Notes under the pieces: model-generated
Databases searched by the model: none
The model's input: the letters and a program-made list of their open reading frames with translations, nothing else
Told to the model about the DNA's origin: nothing
Assembly (NCBI RefSeq): GCF_965205175.1
Contig: NZ_OZ242038.1
Span: forward strand, 248,001 to 312,000
DNA: 64,000 bases
Source: Poriferisodalis sp965205175
GTDB lineage: Bacteria > Actinomycetota > Acidimicrobiia > Acidimicrobiales > Poriferisodalaceae
Direction of reading: 5' to 3'
Program-made: the position numbers and the translations under genes
Shown: in pieces, positions 8,482 to 17,716 of the stretch
Position numbering within the stretch: the first letter of the stretch is position 1
Layout of the letters: each line of letters starts with the position of its first letter

Positions 8482-9117
8482 TCAGCGGCCACTGAAGTCC
8501 GGCGGGCGCTTGTCGAAGAAGGCGGCCAAGCCTTCGGCGCGGTCGTCGGTGGCGGCGAGCTGGTGGTTCAGGTCGCCTTCGAGACGCAAGCCGTCGGCGA
8601 GCGGCAGCTCCGAGCCGCGGTGGACGGCTTCCTTGGCGAACTCCAGTGCCAGCGGGCCTACGCCGGCCAGTTCGTCCAGCCAGCGATCCACTGCGGCGGT
8701 CAAGTCGGGCTCGACGGCGTGTGCCAGGCCCCACGTCAGCGCCGTCTGCGCGTCTACCTCGGTTCCGAGCAGCAGCATCGTGGCGGCCCGCGAGGCACCG
8801 ACAACGCGTGGCAGCCGCTGGGTACCGCCCCAGCACGGCAGCCGGCCCTCCAGCGCACTGCGCATGGCGAAACGAGCGCTCGCATCGCACAGCCGGACAT
8901 CGCACGCCAGCGCAATCTCCAGGCCCGGCCCGCTGCAGAGGCCGCTGATGGCGCACACCACTGGGCCACGCACCGTGGCCACAGCCGCTGCCGGATCGGG
9001 CTGGAGATCGATCGGGTCGAAGCTGATGCCCGAGCAGAAGTCGCTGCCGGGCTCGTTGCGCAACACCAGCACCGCAGGCTGGCGTGCCTCCCGCACCGAA
9101 GCACACAGATCGGTCAA
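8482..9117 (-). CDS. Enoyl-CoA hydratase/isomerase family protein, short N-terminus
   Basis: A 211-residue crotonase-family protein from TTG 9117. Oxyanion-hole and active-site regions are visible: GSDFCSGISFDP, ISGLCSGPGLEIALACDVR and LEGRLPCWGGTQRLPRVVG, with a C-terminal AEGLAAFFDKRPPDFSGR typical of the family. Members usually have about 260 residues, and the first beta strands are missing here. The frame stays open upstream to a stop at 9235-9237 and encodes plausible sequence (IEHRLSGGLLERAEARELTD) but without ATG or GTG, so the true start may be a rare codon or the 5' end may be damaged. First gene of a three-gene leftward operon. Confidence 0.75.
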   Translation of the reverse strand: MTDLCASVREARQPAVLVLRNEPGSDFCSGISFDPIDLQPDPAAAVATVRGPVVCAISGLCSGPGLEIALACDVRLCDASARFAMRSALEGRLPCWGGTQRLPRVVGASRAATMLLLGTEVDAQTALTWGLAHAVEPDLTAAVDRWLDELAGVGPLALEFAKEAVHRGSELPLADGLRLEGDLNHQLAATDDRAEGLAAFFDKRPPDFSGR

Positions 9118-9212
9118 CTCACGCGCCTCAGCGCGTTCAAGCAGGCCGCCGCTCAGTCGGTGTTCGATGCGTTGCAGCGTGCCGCCACCCCTCAGACCGT
9201 TGGGCCTCCGGC

Positions 9213-9302
9213 GGCCCCGTGCTAGTCGGTCGGCCTAGTCGGCCTCCTAGCGGACGGTCGGCCTCAGTCGGCCCCGTGCCGGTCGGTCGGCCTCAGTCGG
9301 CC
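9213..9302. repeat. Imperfect direct repeat of about 32 bp, period 57
   Basis: Copies at 9213-9244 and 9270-9302 begin GGCCCCGTGC and end GTCGGCC, with a further partial unit between them. The second copy overlaps the stop codon of the 80-residue gene. The array lies between two leftward genes. Function unknown. Confidence 0.5.
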
Positions 9303-9535
9303 GACTTGGTCTTCTTCGGTTCCTGCAGCGCCATGTCCTTGCCATTGCACTGCAAGGTCACCGCGCCCGGCTTGGTGACGAGCACCTCGATGCCGGATTC
9401 CTCGTCCTGATAGCGCTTGCCGACCTTCAGTCCTTCGCCTCCCGCAGACGCCGAGACATCAGCCTCGCCGCCCTTGGTGACGATGACCTGCACACCGCCG
9501 TCGAAGTCCAGCCGCTCCCCAGCCTTGGTCGCCAC
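9293..9535 (-). CDS. Small conserved-looking protein with an internal duplication
   Basis: 80 residues from ATG 9535. Two halves each carry a similar beta-strand motif, VQVIVTKGGEADV and IEVLVTKPGAVTLQCNG, so the fold may be a duplicated small beta unit. The second half faintly resembles the N-terminal strand pattern of desulfoferrodoxin-like proteins but has only one cysteine, so a metal site is not supported. Codon use and absence of low-complexity sequence favour a real gene. Function unknown. Confidence 0.55.
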   Translation of the reverse strand: MATKAGERLDFDGGVQVIVTKGGEADVSASAGGEGLKVGKRYQDEESGIEVLVTKPGAVTLQCNGKDMALQEPKKTKSAD

Positions 9536-9746
9536 AGCATCCCCCTGATCTCGTCGTGTCCATCGGTGAATGTGGTGCGAGACAAGTTACAGGCTGAGCA
9601 GCCGCATTGCCTTGCCGCCGGCTGGCAGTGTTTCGGGCGGCGCCTCGGTTGTGCTTGAGCGAACCCGAGCGGCCTGTCGCGCAACGTCGAGCAAGGGTGC
9701 TGCGTCGCGGGTGCCCGCGTCCGGGCGCTGCAACGACCGTGCGCAT

Positions 9747-10730
9747 ATGCTGCTCGCTGTGACCCTCGAAGCCGAAGCGTCAGCAGTTATCGACCAGCTG
9801 AACGCCTTGGGCCGGCCTTCGTTCGAGGACGTCGGCCACGAACGCGCTCGCGCAGGCTTCGAGGAGATGCCGCCCGCCGGGGAATTCGTCGAGATCGCCA
9901 CCACGGAGGACCGCACTGTCCCCGGCCCGGACGGCAACGACATTGCGGTGCGCATCTATCGGCCTGGCGAGGGTGCCGCTACCGCCGACGACAGCGGAAC
10001 GCTCGGCTGCCTCGTCTACTTCCACGGCGGCGGCTGGGTGGTCGGCAGCATCCAGACGCACGACCGCACGTGCCGCTCGCTCACAATGCTGGCCGGCGTG
10101 GTGACCGTCTCGGCGGACTACCGCCTCGCACCCGAGCATCGGTTCCCAGCCGCGATCGACGACTGCTGCGCCGCGACCCAGTGGGTGGTGGACCATGCCG
10201 GCGAGCTGGGGGTGGACCCGGCGCGGGTGGCGGTGGGCGGCGACAGCGCAGGCGGCAACCTGGCGGCAGCGGTGGCGCTCAAGTGCCGTGACGGCGCAGC
10301 GGCCGGCGAGGCCTGCAGCCAGCCGGCGCTGCAGGTGCTGGTCTACCCGGTCACCGACTTCGAGAGGAATACCCCATCGATGATCGCCAATGCCGAGGGC
10401 TACCTGCTGACCCGCTCGACCATGACGTGGTTCGACGACCACTACTGCCCGCCGTCGGAACGTTCCAACCCCTATGCGGCCCCGCTCGCAGTCGGCGACC
10501 CTGCTGGCGCTGCGCCTGCGCTGGTCATCGTGGCCGGCCATGACCCGTTGCGCGACGAAGGTGTCGCCTACGCGCACCAGCTGGCCGATGCCGGCGTGCC
10601 CACCACGCTGATCGAGTACCCGGGTCAGTTCCACGGGTTCTTCGGCATGACCCGCTTCTTGAGCCAAGCGCGGGAAGCCCAAGAACTCACCGCCAGCATT
10701 CTGCGGCGTGAGCTCGCCCCAGCCGGTTAG
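9747..10730 (+). CDS. Alpha/beta-hydrolase, hormone-sensitive-lipase type esterase
   Basis: 327 residues from ATG 9747. The oxyanion-hole motif of the HSL (GDXG) family is VYFHGGGWVVGS. The nucleophile is S167 in GGDSAGGNLA, the acid is in AGHDPLRDEG and the histidine is in YPGQFHGFFG, completing a Ser-Asp-His triad. Family enzymes hydrolyse short acyl esters in the cytosol. No signal peptide is seen. The frame is open further upstream, but that part is not protein-like and crosses the region before the divergent 80-residue gene. Confidence 0.9.
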   Translation: MLLAVTLEAEASAVIDQLNALGRPSFEDVGHERARAGFEEMPPAGEFVEIATTEDRTVPGPDGNDIAVRIYRPGEGAATADDSGTLGCLVYFHGGGWVVGSIQTHDRTCRSLTMLAGVVTVSADYRLAPEHRFPAAIDDCCAATQWVVDHAGELGVDPARVAVGGDSAGGNLAAAVALKCRDGAAAGEACSQPALQVLVYPVTDFERNTPSMIANAEGYLLTRSTMTWFDDHYCPPSERSNPYAAPLAVGDPAGAAPALVIVAGHDPLRDEGVAYAHQLADAGVPTTLIEYPGQFHGFFGMTRFLSQAREAQELTASILRRELAPAG

Positions 10731-10841
10731 CCAAGCCCTCCCAGCCCAAGTCACAGTCCCATTACCTGCCTGACAACCCGTCAACGTACTCCGCCTGATG
10801 GGCTTGGCGCCCGTGAGGCCGTAGCGCACAGGAGCATCTTC

Positions 10842-11639
10842 ATGGCGGTGAGTGACAGACATCCAGCCGGCATGCCGTCATGGGTCGACTTGGCAACGAC
10901 CGACGTCGAGGGCGCGCTCGACTTCTACAGCGCCGTCATGGACTGGGAGTACGAGCGCGACCCCACCGGCGAGATCAACTACGTAATGGCCGTCGTGGAT
11001 GGGCGCCCTGCCGCAGGCATCTTCGACATGCCGCCCGAGTTGCTCAGCGAAGGGGTCCCGCCCTGCTGGAACGTGTACGTGACGGTCGAAGATGCAGACG
11101 AGTTCGCCAGCCGTGTCGTGGTCGCAGGCGGAGCGGTGATGCGGCCGGCGGTCGACATGCCCGAGCCGGGACCGAACGCGGCGGGCCGCATGGTGATCGC
11201 CGCCGATCCGACAGGTGCCGTGTTCTGCACGTGGGCACCGATCACCGCCATCGGCGCAGGGATCGTCAATGCGCCAGGTGCGTTCACGTGGGCGGAGGTC
11301 GCGACGCACGACAACGACACCGCAGCCCAGTTCTACGGCCAGCTGTTCGGCTGGGAAGCCGGAACGATGGAAGACATGCCGGATTCGCCCACGGTGTTCA
11401 CGCTGGGCGGCAAACCTGTGGCGAGCACCTCAGCGATGCCGTTGCCCGAAGGGGTGCCACCGCACTGGCGGGTCAGCTTCGGTGCGGCCGATGTGGACGC
11501 TGCGTGCGCGACAGCAGAAGCCGAGGGAGGCAGCGTGATCGTGCCGCCCTTCGACTGGGGTCCAGGCCGCATGGCCACTGTGGCCGACCCAGCAGGCGCA
11601 ATGTTCGACCTCGTCACCCTCACCGACTGGCCCGAGTAG
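10842..11639 (+). CDS. Two-domain VOC (glyoxalase/bleomycin-resistance) superfamily protein
   Basis: 265 residues with two VOC modules in tandem, about residues 10-130 and 140-262. Each begins with a short-strand signature: PSWVDLATTDVEGALDFYSAV, and FTWAEVATHDNDTAAQFYGQLFGW. Each ends in a DPTGAVFCTWAP- or DPAGAMFDLVTL-type strand. The layout matches the family of mycobacterial antigen CFP30B. Members bind small ligands or metals and often have no known reaction. AGGAG lies 8 bases before the ATG. It stands alone between the esterase and the island on the other strand. Confidence 0.88.
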   Translation: MAVSDRHPAGMPSWVDLATTDVEGALDFYSAVMDWEYERDPTGEINYVMAVVDGRPAAGIFDMPPELLSEGVPPCWNVYVTVEDADEFASRVVVAGGAVMRPAVDMPEPGPNAAGRMVIAADPTGAVFCTWAPITAIGAGIVNAPGAFTWAEVATHDNDTAAQFYGQLFGWEAGTMEDMPDSPTVFTLGGKPVASTSAMPLPEGVPPHWRVSFGAADVDAACATAEAEGGSVIVPPFDWGPGRMATVADPAGAMFDLVTLTDWPE

Positions 11640-11746
11640 CGCAAGCTTCAGCTCCGCCGCAGACACCGTCGCTTCTGCTTCAGCTCACGCTCACGGGCTG
11701 GCTCGCCGAACAAGCGGACCCAGCCGGCCTCCGAATGGCTTCGCCA

Positions 11747-14700
11747 TCAGCTGCGCGGCTTCGTGACGTCGAGCACTCGCACGAATATGCGACGCCTCTC
11801 GTCGTCGCTAAGGGAAGCCTCAAGCATCGCTTGTAGTTCGCTTGATGTCCGAGGAAGCTTGCCTGATGCTGGCACCGGCACCCTCATCTTGCCATTGCTG
11901 TCGAACCAAAGCACAAGGTAGATGCCGTAACCGTCGCTGGCCGGATCAGTGGTGTACTTCTCGATGAGCTGACGGCGGATCGCACTCCAAAGGTTTCGGT
12001 GCGAGTGTCTCTTGATTTCGATCGGAACGTTGAAACCGCCATAGCTGACACGGAGGTCCGCACGCGTGTCAGCAGCGTAGTTGCCTTCACGGCCAAGATC
12101 AATCTCGCGCGCTAGCCCTTCCGCTCTCAACATCTGCATCAGCACGTCGCGGCATGCATCTTCGACCTTTGCATCAAAATTCCGGTCGTCCATGCCATCA
12201 AATATCCGGCCGTACTGGTCCTCATTCCAAAAGCTGCGCCAAGGGTTACTTGGGTCCCCCCGCAACCTACCCGCGATGTCGTCAAGACGATCCACTAGCA
12301 GAGATGCTAGATCGCCTGCGTTCGCAGGTAGGCCATTGCTGAGTGTCTGTTGCACCACTTCCAGCGTAGGCGGCTGGTATTCGGCATCACGCCGCAGGGT
12401 TCGCTGTGTCTCCGTTGCTCGGCGCAAATGGTCTTGCCATGCCTCTAACTCAGGGTTCTGCAGTAGTTCCTGCAAATTATTTGTCGCTTCGGGCGCAGGA
12501 ATATCACCAAGTTGTGCGATAAAGCCGGCAATCCAATCTTCGGCCTCACTGTCAACAGTGGACAGACCCACGCGGTATTTTGTCCCCGCTGGTGCGAACT
12601 CGCTACCTAGGACCTCAACCAACGTGGCCAGTGTACACGGCAAGAGGGCATTGCTAAAGTGGGGCTCGCTCGTCCAACGGGGCGCTACCTCTTCAGCGTA
12701 CAAGAACTCCACCAGACTGCGCTTCCGGGCGCTCGCACTGCCGGGGTTCCCGACTACGTAAGTGACAAGTTGATCCAGATAATGACACTCAAACAAGAGC
12801 ACCGCCGCCATAAGCCAACGAGCACGCTGCGATACCGTCATACTCGTGCTAGCTAGCTTCGCGTCAAGGACATCACGGGTCGTCACGATATCAATAGTCT
12901 CATTGGTCCGACACCCACTGCCCGCGTTGACGACAGCTAGGAGCAACTGGTCAAGCAGCCGTAGCTGACGTCGAGGTGCAGTAGTTGGAAACGACCTCAG
13001 TACACGCAGCCGTATCTGGTACTCCGTCGTAGCATCAAAATCCAGTAGATCGAGCCAGTGCAGTGCGAAGCTCGACTCTTGGCCTGCGAGCACATCACCC
13101 CTGATGCACTGGACGAGTACATCTGCGACCAGTGACGGATCCGTCTGCACCCACGGCTCAAGCCACGTCGGAGTACGCACCAGCGATTGCGCTACGCAGA
13201 AGCAGCTTGCCAGAATGCGCCTCTTACGCTCATCGTCGAAATCCGCCAAGCAGTCCTTGCCCTCCGCCTCGACGATCTGCAGGCCGGCGAACAGCGGCCA
13301 GGTGACAAACGCTCGCCTACGCTCGGCATTCAGAGTGATCGTCTCCCGGACGGTGGGCAACTCGGCGCTGAGCACGGCGACCGTGAACGCGTCACATACA
13401 GTTGCCGCGAGTTGCCTGTCATTCTGCAAAAAAGCCGCCAGCCGCTCACCTCCGCTGCTGTATTGTCCTGTGTTGCGGTGATACCCGAGGTAGACGCTTG
13501 CGAGATAGTCGAGTTGATGGACAGGGAACGAACCGGCGCGTAGCGTTTCGAGGTTGGCACGAATATAATCTGTCCACTGCTGGCGGAGTGTTCCTTGCTC
13601 TTCCTCTCGCTTGAGCCGAGCAGCCTGCACCCTGGCTTCTTGCTCAGCAAGATGTGGATCAATCTCGGGTGCCTCCATCAGATCTTCGAAGACCGCTCGC
13701 AGCACCAGACTGCCGCTCACTTCGGTACGGATCAATTCCAACGAGAGATTTTCGTTGATGTCGGCATCATTGATCTGGTACCGCATGATGTGCTTGAGGA
13801 GCAAAGCGGCAAACTGTTGGTCGGAGGCTTCAAGTGCTATCGCCTGTTCAAGACACCAGACACCAAGATCACGCGGCAGAGTACTGTCAAACAACGGCAT
13901 CGGCACCGAGAGTGCCCAAAAATGCTGCGCATTTGGCGCGCTATACTGCTCAGCACGCCATCGCAACCATAACAGATACAGCTGACGCTGTATTTCGGGG
14001 CGTGCTTCTAGCCACGCGCGTAGGGATCCAGTGGGGTCCGCAAGATCGTTTGCTCCATCAGCCACACGCCGCGCATCGTCGGACCCAAGCAGTGCAAATG
14101 CGTCCTGCGGCTCCATCTGTTTGAGGCTTGCGGAGATGGCGTCATGTAGGTCTTGTCTTGCTAAAGATCGAATATGACCCAAGCATGCGGTTGCGACAGT
14201 TAGCCACCTAAACAATCGCTCCCAATCCGGGTTACCTTCGTCTCCATCGTAGAGTGTCCTCTCTGACCTAGTCGAAACTCGTCCTCTATTGCGCTGATCG
14301 CGTTCACCGTTGGGTATATCAAGTGCGAGCTTCACAAGTTCCAACGGCAGCTCAGGCAGCTCACTCTTGCGGAGTAGCGCGACGACATCGCCTGCACCTT
14401 CATCACAATTGAGTGTGATCCACAGAGCATCCAGTGCATCAGCGGCATTCTGAGGAGACGAGTGCTCAATAAGACGTTTCTTCCAGAATAGTGTATAGCT
14501 ACCGTAGTAGTACTGCACCGCATGCGGGCGGAGATGTGACCATATGTCTCCAGGCAGCACATGGTGTGGGTAGAGCTCGCCGAGCAGAAGCCCGGTCAGA
14601 TCTCCTTGCGGATCTGATTTCGGATCATTCTCTGCCGCGGTGAGGAACTGCAGCAGGAGTTCGTTGCGGCCGTCTTCTGCCTTGCCAGTTTTGAGATACG

Positions 14701-16366
14701 TTCGCAATGCGGCACTTCGAGTCTGATGATGGCAGCGCGTGTCACTTACGATGCACAACACATCCTGCTCCAGCGAGGCAGCGACTTTCGGAGTATCCTG
14801 CGCGGCCTCTGCCAACACTGATAACAAGAACTGTGCGATCCGATTACTCTCGTAGTTCGTCTTGCATTCACGTAACAGGTCCTCAATCGTGTCGAGGGTC
14901 GCTGGGGTCACCATCGAACGAAACGCCCAGGCAGTGTTGTCCCGGTATCCCATCTCTGGGCTGTCGCGCCATTCATGTCCGAGTAGCGGACCCTCGGCTG
15001 TGAAGCAAGCAAGCGCGCCCAGAAGCTTCTTGAATTGACATGAGCTCAGGCCGCTGATGTCCCCGTACAATCCAACACCGACAGGGTCAGCATCGATCAG
15101 CAGATCGAACGCCTCAGTCGAATGCGCCGCAATCCACGCCGACAAGCCTCGCAGTGATGTCACGACACGCTGATCGGACGGACTCAGCATGAGCGCAATG
15201 ACTCGACGCGCGGGAAGGCCGTCATTGATGAGCTGTGCAAGATAACGGCCAGCAAGAAATTCAGCGATGTGGCGATGCAGAGGCGACATCACCGGTGCCA
15301 CGGCATCTGCACTAGTGGTGTACGCGGCGGCGAATAACTTGGTAGCAAGGGCGCTTCGGCGCAGCTGCGGGATGTCGGCAGCGCCAAGTACATTGGCGTA
15401 GGGCGAAGGTAAATCGCGTCGAATGTCCGAAAACAGTTCATTGAGCGCTATGCAGGGGAGGTCGCCATTCGCTGAGATGAGCGAGATACGCTCAATGCCA
15501 GTCAAGAGCGAATAGGCACACAGCTCGCCGGCGGCCAGAAGTAAGCCGTTGACATTCACAGGTTCCGAGACTGCCGATGCTAGTTGTTCTATATTCTCAG
15601 GCTGTTCTTGTGCTAAACGACTGCATGCGTCTTCGAATATCTCGCGCCGGCTCTCGGGCCACTTCCCATTTTCTTCGGCAACGGCCTCAGCGAGCAGACT
15701 CAACGAGAGAGGGTTGCCCAGCATCCCGACGAGGCCTCGTTGCTCCGCCGCGCCCAGAAAGAGCCGAGCGGTTTCGCGGTCGCAAGGCAGCTCCGTCGCC
15801 ATGCACGCGGTCTCTGTTTCTCCCGCCGCGCCTCCAGCCGTGACAGCTACAGGTGGATTGAGGTAGTGCCTTGACAGCGCGAGCTGCGCCTCATCGTCGA
15901 GCGCGTCAAGTCGTAGGACGGTCACAGCGCCGCCGGGAGTCACTCGTTCCAATGCTTGCCGGTCGTTGCTCCCAAGCCAATCGGCTTCGCGGCACGACAG
16001 GCGATACGTCGGCCAAGCGAGTGTCTTCAGGCGATTGCGTAGTTTGTCGAGGACCGTGCGCCTGTCGCACGTGCCAGCGCGGATTTCATCCAAGCCATCG
16101 ATGAATAACGTTCTGTGACGCCACTCGTCTTCGGGATCAAGAGCCACGAAATCTCTGGCTGTGACGTACGTCGCCGCATCGCCGAGCGATTCGGCTTCCC
16201 GCTTGAACTCGGTCGTCTTGCCAGAGCCGGGACCTCCGAGCAAGATGTACACAACTTCAGAGCGGTAATCGCTTAGCGACATCGAGTGATTTGTTTGCCG
16301 GCTACCACCAAGGCCAGCCAGTTGCGTGCAGGTCCGCTGGACGTATATCTCGTCTATGTCGCTCAT
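11747..16366 (-). CDS. Giant NACHT/STAND-like NTPase with C-terminal PD-(D/E)XK nuclease domain, putative defence protein
   Basis: 1539 residues from ATG 16366, chosen because it overlaps the upstream stop as ATGA. Residues 39-96 hold a P-loop (GGPGSGKT, 44-51) and a NACHT-style Walker B (LFIDGLDE, 87-94), followed by a sensor-like arginine segment (TYRLSCREADW). The middle 1200 residues are alpha-helical, repeat-like and unassigned, as in STAND sensor arms. Near the C-terminus D1437 and E1450-x-K1452 (ADLRV... PIEIKR) form a PD-(D/E)XK nuclease core followed by a helix. GC content and codon use are clearly lower than in neighbours, pointing to transfer. The architecture suggests ligand sensing, oligomerisation and DNA cleavage, as in antiphage Avs proteins, but with the nuclease at the opposite end. 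Function is inferred. Confidence 0.8.
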   Translation of the reverse strand: MSDIDEIYVQRTCTQLAGLGGSRQTNHSMSLSDYRSEVVYILLGGPGSGKTTEFKREAESLGDAATYVTARDFVALDPEDEWRHRTLFIDGLDEIRAGTCDRRTVLDKLRNRLKTLAWPTYRLSCREADWLGSNDRQALERVTPGGAVTVLRLDALDDEAQLALSRHYLNPPVAVTAGGAAGETETACMATELPCDRETARLFLGAAEQRGLVGMLGNPLSLSLLAEAVAEENGKWPESRREIFEDACSRLAQEQPENIEQLASAVSEPVNVNGLLLAAGELCAYSLLTGIERISLISANGDLPCIALNELFSDIRRDLPSPYANVLGAADIPQLRRSALATKLFAAAYTTSADAVAPVMSPLHRHIAEFLAGRYLAQLINDGLPARRVIALMLSPSDQRVVTSLRGLSAWIAAHSTEAFDLLIDADPVGVGLYGDISGLSSCQFKKLLGALACFTAEGPLLGHEWRDSPEMGYRDNTAWAFRSMVTPATLDTIEDLLRECKTNYESNRIAQFLLSVLAEAAQDTPKVAASLEQDVLCIVSDTRCHHQTRSAALRTYLKTGKAEDGRNELLLQFLTAAENDPKSDPQGDLTGLLLGELYPHHVLPGDIWSHLRPHAVQYYYGSYTLFWKKRLIEHSSPQNAADALDALWITLNCDEGAGDVVALLRKSELPELPLELVKLALDIPNGERDQRNRGRVSTRSERTLYDGDEGNPDWERLFRWLTVATACLGHIRSLARQDLHDAISASLKQMEPQDAFALLGSDDARRVADGANDLADPTGSLRAWLEARPEIQRQLYLLWLRWRAEQYSAPNAQHFWALSVPMPLFDSTLPRDLGVWCLEQAIALEASDQQFAALLLKHIMRYQINDADINENLSLELIRTEVSGSLVLRAVFEDLMEAPEIDPHLAEQEARVQAARLKREEEQGTLRQQWTDYIRANLETLRAGSFPVHQLDYLASVYLGYHRNTGQYSSGGERLAAFLQNDRQLAATVCDAFTVAVLSAELPTVRETITLNAERRRAFVTWPLFAGLQIVEAEGKDCLADFDDERKRRILASCFCVAQSLVRTPTWLEPWVQTDPSLVADVLVQCIRGDVLAGQESSFALHWLDLLDFDATTEYQIRLRVLRSFPTTAPRRQLRLLDQLLLAVVNAGSGCRTNETIDIVTTRDVLDAKLASTSMTVSQRARWLMAAVLLFECHYLDQLVTYVVGNPGSASARKRSLVEFLYAEEVAPRWTSEPHFSNALLPCTLATLVEVLGSEFAPAGTKYRVGLSTVDSEAEDWIAGFIAQLGDIPAPEATNNLQELLQNPELEAWQDHLRRATETQRTLRRDAEYQPPTLEVVQQTLSNGLPANAGDLASLLVDRLDDIAGRLRGDPSNPWRSFWNEDQYGRIFDGMDDRNFDAKVEDACRDVLMQMLRAEGLAREIDLGREGNYAADTRADLRVSYGGFNVPIEIKRHSHRNLWSAIRRQLIEKYTTDPASDGYGIYLVLWFDSNGKMRVPVPASGKLPRTSSELQAMLEASLSDDERRRIFVRVLDVTKPRS

Positions 16367-17658
16367 GTCACATCCACCCATTCGGTTGCAGGGGCAGAGA
16401 GGAACTGGTCCAAGGGGATATCTCCCTGGCCCACGACGAGGGTTCTCGCGTTGAAGCGATTGCTGAACTCATTAAGCCCGGTCATCTGGGGAGGCGCCGT
16501 CCCGCTCTTGACCTCGATTCCCAGGAGATGTGGGCCTCTCTGCAGCACAAAGTCGACTTCAACCGCTGAACGGCGATGAGTGTCCCGCCAATACCTGACG
16601 TGACCGTCGGAGGACATCGTGTTGATGAGATGTGCTCCGACAGTACTCTCGACGAGCCTCCCCCACATCGTGCGATCCGAACGCGCTTCGTCGAATCGGT
16701 AGCCGGAGATCATGGACATCAGGGCAGTGTTCAGCACGTTCAGCTTGGGCGTTGAAGCCTTAGCCGAGACGGCTCGCTCAGTGTGCTTAGGCAATCCCGC
16801 CAGCAACCCGGCGTTTGTCAGCAGCTGCAGATACCTCGCCAAGGTGGTGGTGTTCCCTGCCTCTTGGAGCTGACCTACCAGCTTGTTGTAGGCCACGATC
16901 TGTCCCGAGTAGCTTGCACCGAGCTCGACGAGGCGTCGCAGCAGAGCGGGCTTGTCGACTCTTGTCATGGCCAACACATCCCGCTCGATGTTCGGCTCGA
17001 TCAAGCTGCCACGCACGTATCCGTGCCACTGCTCGTGTGAGGCGCGAAGCGGCGCGGCTCCGGGATACCCGCCATAGAACACGTACTCGTCCAAACTGAA
17101 GCCGAATGCGTCGGCCATCTCAGGGAAGGACCAGTGAGGTGACACGACCGACACAAAGCGGCCCATGAGACTCTCGTTGAGACCCGCCTGAATCCGCAAG
17201 GGCGCCGAGCCAAGAATGACAACGTGCAGCGGACAGCCCGATGCGCGGTCGGCGTCCCAGAGGGCCTTCACGACCGATGACCAGTCTCGTAGCGCTTGAA
17301 TCTCGTCAAGCACCAAGACGTAGCCTGCACGGGATTGCCACGCTCGCTGACGGCATCGCTCCCAAACTTCGACGAGCCACTCGGCGTCTCGGGACGCGGA
17401 AGCCAGACGTGCGGTTGGACCCGGGGCCGTGCCTACACCCGCTCGCCAAGGCTCGTCCGACGCTCCATCGGATGAGTCGTCGGCACCTCCGGGCTCGAAC
17501 GCGACCATACGCCAGGGCCGGCGGATCGAGCGGAGAGCTTGCCGAACAGCGGTCGTCTTGCCGGTCTGCCGGGGCCCGAACACCGCGACCAGACGCTCCG
17601 GCGGCTGCTCGAGCCGCGCAACGATCTCTGCCACGAGCGGGCGTCGGTACGTCTCCAT
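16363..17658 (-). CDS. DUF4143-type P-loop ATPase (AAA_14 plus C-terminal nuclease-like domain)
   Basis: 431 residues from ATG 17658. The N-terminal AAA_14 ATPase has Walker A FGPRQTGKTT (near residues 28-37) and Walker B YVLVLDEIQALRDW, then VVILGSAPLRIQ as sensor 1. The C-terminal DUF4143 region ends in a PD-(D/E)XK-like core: SAVEVDFVLQRG and GIEVKSG. These ATPases are common, poorly understood and frequently found in mobile or defence-rich DNA. The gene is immediately upstream of the giant NTPase and overlaps it by four bases, so the two are translated from one mRNA. A leaderless promoter and a 16-bp inverted repeat lie just upstream. Confidence 0.87.
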   Translation of the reverse strand: METYRRPLVAEIVARLEQPPERLVAVFGPRQTGKTTAVRQALRSIRRPWRMVAFEPGGADDSSDGASDEPWRAGVGTAPGPTARLASASRDAEWLVEVWERCRQRAWQSRAGYVLVLDEIQALRDWSSVVKALWDADRASGCPLHVVILGSAPLRIQAGLNESLMGRFVSVVSPHWSFPEMADAFGFSLDEYVFYGGYPGAAPLRASHEQWHGYVRGSLIEPNIERDVLAMTRVDKPALLRRLVELGASYSGQIVAYNKLVGQLQEAGNTTTLARYLQLLTNAGLLAGLPKHTERAVSAKASTPKLNVLNTALMSMISGYRFDEARSDRTMWGRLVESTVGAHLINTMSSDGHVRYWRDTHRRSAVEVDFVLQRGPHLLGIEVKSGTAPPQMTGLNEFSNRFNARTLVVGQGDIPLDQFLSAPATEWVDVT

Positions 17659-17664
17659 GCGGCA

Positions 17665-17670
17665 AGCATA
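17665..17670 (-). promoter_or_regulatory. Putative -10 hexamer of a leaderless promoter
   Basis: On the minus strand TATGCT ends exactly six bases before the ATG of the DUF4143-type ATPase, with no Shine-Dalgarno between. This fits a leaderless transcript for the two-gene island operon. Confidence 0.5.
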
Positions 17671-17676
17671 GCAACC

Positions 17677-17716
17677 GATCTGGGCTATTGAGTAACTTTG
17701 CTCAATAACCCAGATC
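17677..17716. repeat. 16-bp inverted repeat, operator- or terminator-like
   Basis: Arms at 17677-17692 (starting GATCTGGG, ending TATTGAG) and 17701-17716 match at 15 of 16 positions around the 8-base spacer TAACTTTG. The outer arm overlaps the stop codon of the CoA transferase by two bases. The repeat ends six bases upstream of the -10 hexamer of the island operon. There is no T-run after the stem, so an operator fits better than an intrinsic terminator. It is AT-rich compared with neighbours. Confidence 0.6.

Noticed and set aside
11733..11745. Small hairpin ATGGC-TTC-GCCAT just after the giant NTPase stop as a terminator
   Set aside because: Only five pairs and no T-run; too weak to support.
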